This document shows positions 5,030 to 6,303 of a stretch of 6,303 nucleotides of DNA, in pieces (position 1 is the first letter of the stretch; the number at the start of each line of letters is the position of its first letter). Source of the DNA: an uncultured Oscillospiraceae bacterium (GTDB lineage Bacteria; Bacillota; Clostridia; Oscillospirales; Oscillospiraceae); assembly GCA_947628975.1 (NCBI GenBank), contig CANRBW010000092.1, positions 1 to 6,303 on the forward strand, read 5' to 3'. A program made the translations under genes and the position numbers. The notes under the pieces are model-generated. The model saw nothing but the letters and a program-made list of their open reading frames with translations. It did not search any database and had not been told where the DNA came from.

Positions 5030-6303
5030 GTGGGGGAGCCCATCGCGGCGGTATCCACCGGCCGGGGCCGGAGCGCCATCGGGGTCATCCGGCTGAGCGG
5101 AGAGGGCTGTATCGACTGTGCCGCAAGGGTTTTCCGCCCCGCTGACGGCTCCGTCCTGGGCGGGGGCGCGCCGGGGCGGATGCGGCTGGGGACGGTGGTG
5201 GACGCCGCCGGGACCCCGCTGGACCAGGCCATGGCGGTCTGGTTCCGGGCCCCCCACAGCAGTACCGGCGAGGACGTGTGCGAGCTGCACTGTCACGGCT
5301 CCCCCACCGCCCTGGCCCTGACCCTGGAGGCCCTGTTCGCCCAGGGGGCGCGGCAGGCGGAGCCGGGGGAGTTCACCCGCCGGGCCTTCCTCAACGGCAA
5401 GCTGGACCTGACCCGCGCCGAGGCGGTGGCCGACCTGATCGACGCCCCCACCCCCGCCGCCGCCCGCCAGGCGGCGGCCCAGCTGACCGGGGCGCTGTTC
5501 CGGCGGGCGGAGGAGGTCTACGGCCGACTCACCGACCTGCTGGCCCACTTCCAGGCCACGGTGGACTACCCCGACGAGGACCTGGCCCCCCTCACCGGGG
5601 AGGAGATCGCCCAGGCCCTGGGGGAGGCCCGCGGGGCGCTGGCCGCCCTGCTGGACAGCTACGACAGGGGGCGGGTGGTCCGGGAGGGGCTGGCCGTGGC
5701 CATCGTGGGGCCGCCCAACGCGGGCAAATCCTCCCTGCTGAACGCCCTGGCGGGGTACGACCGGGCCATCGTCACCGACCTCCCCGGCACCACCCGGGAC
5801 ACCCTGGAGGCGTCCTGCGTGCTGGGGGGCACGCTGCTGCGCCTCACCGACACCGCCGGCCTCCGCCAGGCGACGGACCAGGTGGAGCGGCTGGGGGTGG
5901 AGCGCTCCCGCCGCGCCATGGAGGAGGCCCGGCTCATCCTGGTGGTGCTGGACCGCTCCGCCCCCCTCCCCGAAGAGGCCCCGGAGCTCCTCCGCCAGGC
6001 GGCGGCCCTGGCCCCCACCGTCCTGGTGTGGAACAAGAGCGACCTGCCCCCGGCCCCCGGCGCGGCGCTGGAGGGCCCGGTCCCCCAGGTGGCGCTCAGC
6101 GCCAGGACGGGGGAGGGGCTGGGGGAGCTGGTGGAGACGGCCCGGGGCTGGCTGCCCGCCGGGCCCGCCCTCTTCCCCGGGGACATGACCACCGACCAGC
6201 CCGAGGCCCAGGTGTGCGCGGAGATCCTGCGGGAGAAGATGCTCCTCTGCCTGGACCAGGAGGTGCCCCACGGCGCCGCCGTGGAGATGACCCGATTCGT
6301 CCA
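5030..6303 (+). CDS. mnmE: MnmE (TrmE) tRNA-modification GTPase with an Era-like C-terminus, open at the right edge
   Basis: MnmE with MnmG installs the aminomethyl-type modification on U34 of certain tRNAs, using a folate one-carbon unit and K+-stimulated GTP hydrolysis. The 424 visible residues begin with the tetrahydrofolate-binding N-domain (1-118), including STGRGRSAIGVIRLSG (9-24), ELHCHGSP (85-92) and EFTRRAFLNGKLDLTRAEAV (114-133). A helical linker (about 119-218) is followed by the G domain: G1 GPPNAGKSS (227-235), G2 PGTTRD (252-257), G3 DTAG (274-277), the catalytic-Glu position E286 in QVERLGVERS, G4 NKSD (335-338) and G5 SARTG (357-361). After about residue 372 the MnmE helical domain and its LTNAR-type motif are missing and Era-like sequence follows. 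The terminal CxGK cysteine is not in view. The GTG at 5030 is preferred: AGGGGGTG lies about seven bases upstream, and GTG at 5021 has no ribosome site. I translated every codon and the frame is continuous. Confidence 0.95.
   Translation, partial: MGEPIAAVSTGRGRSAIGVIRLSGEGCIDCAARVFRPADGSVLGGGAPGRMRLGTVVDAAGTPLDQAMAVWFRAPHSSTGEDVCELHCHGSPTALALTLEALFAQGARQAEPGEFTRRAFLNGKLDLTRAEAVADLIDAPTPAAARQAAAQLTGALFRRAEEVYGRLTDLLAHFQATVDYPDEDLAPLTGEEIAQALGEARGALAALLDSYDRGRVVREGLAVAIVGPPNAGKSSLLNALAGYDRAIVTDLPGTTRDTLEASCVLGGTLLRLTDTAGLRQATDQVERLGVERSRRAMEEARLILVVLDRSAPLPEEAPELLRQAAALAPTVLVWNKSDLPPAPGAALEGPVPQVALSARTGEGLGELVETARGWLPAGPALFPGDMTTDQPEAQVCAEILREKMLLCLDQEVPHGAAVEMTRFV
6149..6303 (+). other. Era-type C-terminal (start of KH region) fused in frame to MnmE
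   Basis: Residues about 374-424 of the mnmE product read WLPAGPALFPGDMTTDQPE (374-392), then AEILREKML (397-405), QEVPHGAAVEM (410-420) and RFV. This order is characteristic of the linker and first KH helix and strand of Era GTPases: TDQPE or similar, AE-IIREK, L-EEVPH-AVE. Era uses this domain to bind the 3' end of 16S rRNA. The GxxG loop of the KH fold would lie beyond the window edge. The identification is from remembered family patterns, not an alignment. Confidence 0.82.

Noticed and set aside
6098..6200. Frameshift explaining the change from MnmE-like to Era-like sequence
   Set aside because: Codon-by-codon translation from 5030 to the edge stays in one frame with no stop, and both halves match their families in that same frame.
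4997..6271. 424-codon minus-strand frame opposite mnmE
   Set aside because: Gln/Gly/Pro-rich shadow of mnmE, with no ribosome site or family motif.

Overview
The window looks like chromosomal DNA from a high-GC, Gram-positive-type anaerobe, most likely in the Clostridia. I infer an Oscillospiraceae-like lineage, but no marker here fixes the genus. The evidence is an hrcA-grpE-dnaK heat-shock operon behind a perfect CIRCE operator, a DnaK that lacks the insert typical of Gram-negative DnaK near residues 75-100, RNase J in place of RNase E as the RNA-decay nuclease, strong AGGAGG-like ribosome sites, and codon third positions that are almost all G or C. I see no insertion sequence, phage gene, tRNA, rRNA or CRISPR array.

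Left part (1-2808, minus strand): hrcA, grpE and the first 331 codons of dnaK form one operon read right to left. A good sigma-A promoter (2780-2808) overlaps CIRCE (2754-2780), so HrcA represses its own operon. hrcA and grpE are separated by one base. A GC hairpin lies between grpE and dnaK, and an 18-base perfect palindrome lies in the hrcA leader just upstream of its ribosome site. HrcA senses free chaperonin capacity; GrpE is the nucleotide exchange factor that recycles DnaK.

Middle (2809-4892, plus strand): a divergent promoter with an extended -10 drives a leader of about 175 bases, rich in inverted repeats, and then rnj, a full-length RNase J (552 aa). Several of the leader repeats are mutually exclusive, which suggests structured, possibly self-regulatory control. 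A GC-rich hairpin followed by five T residues ends the rnj unit.

Right part (4889-6303, plus strand): a spacer holds three DnaA-box-like repeats and a perfect 9-bp inverted repeat, then a GTG-started mnmE (trmE) open to the window edge. The first ~370 residues are textbook MnmE: tetrahydrofolate-binding N-domain, helical linker, and a complete G domain with G1-G5 and the catalytic Glu. Right after G5 the protein stops resembling the MnmE C-terminal helical domain and reads like the start of the KH region of the GTPase Era. The frame is continuous across the junction. This apparent MnmE-Era chimera is the most unusual thing in the window. It is either a new fused GTPase linking tRNA modification to 16S rRNA binding, a recombination event, or an assembly artefact.
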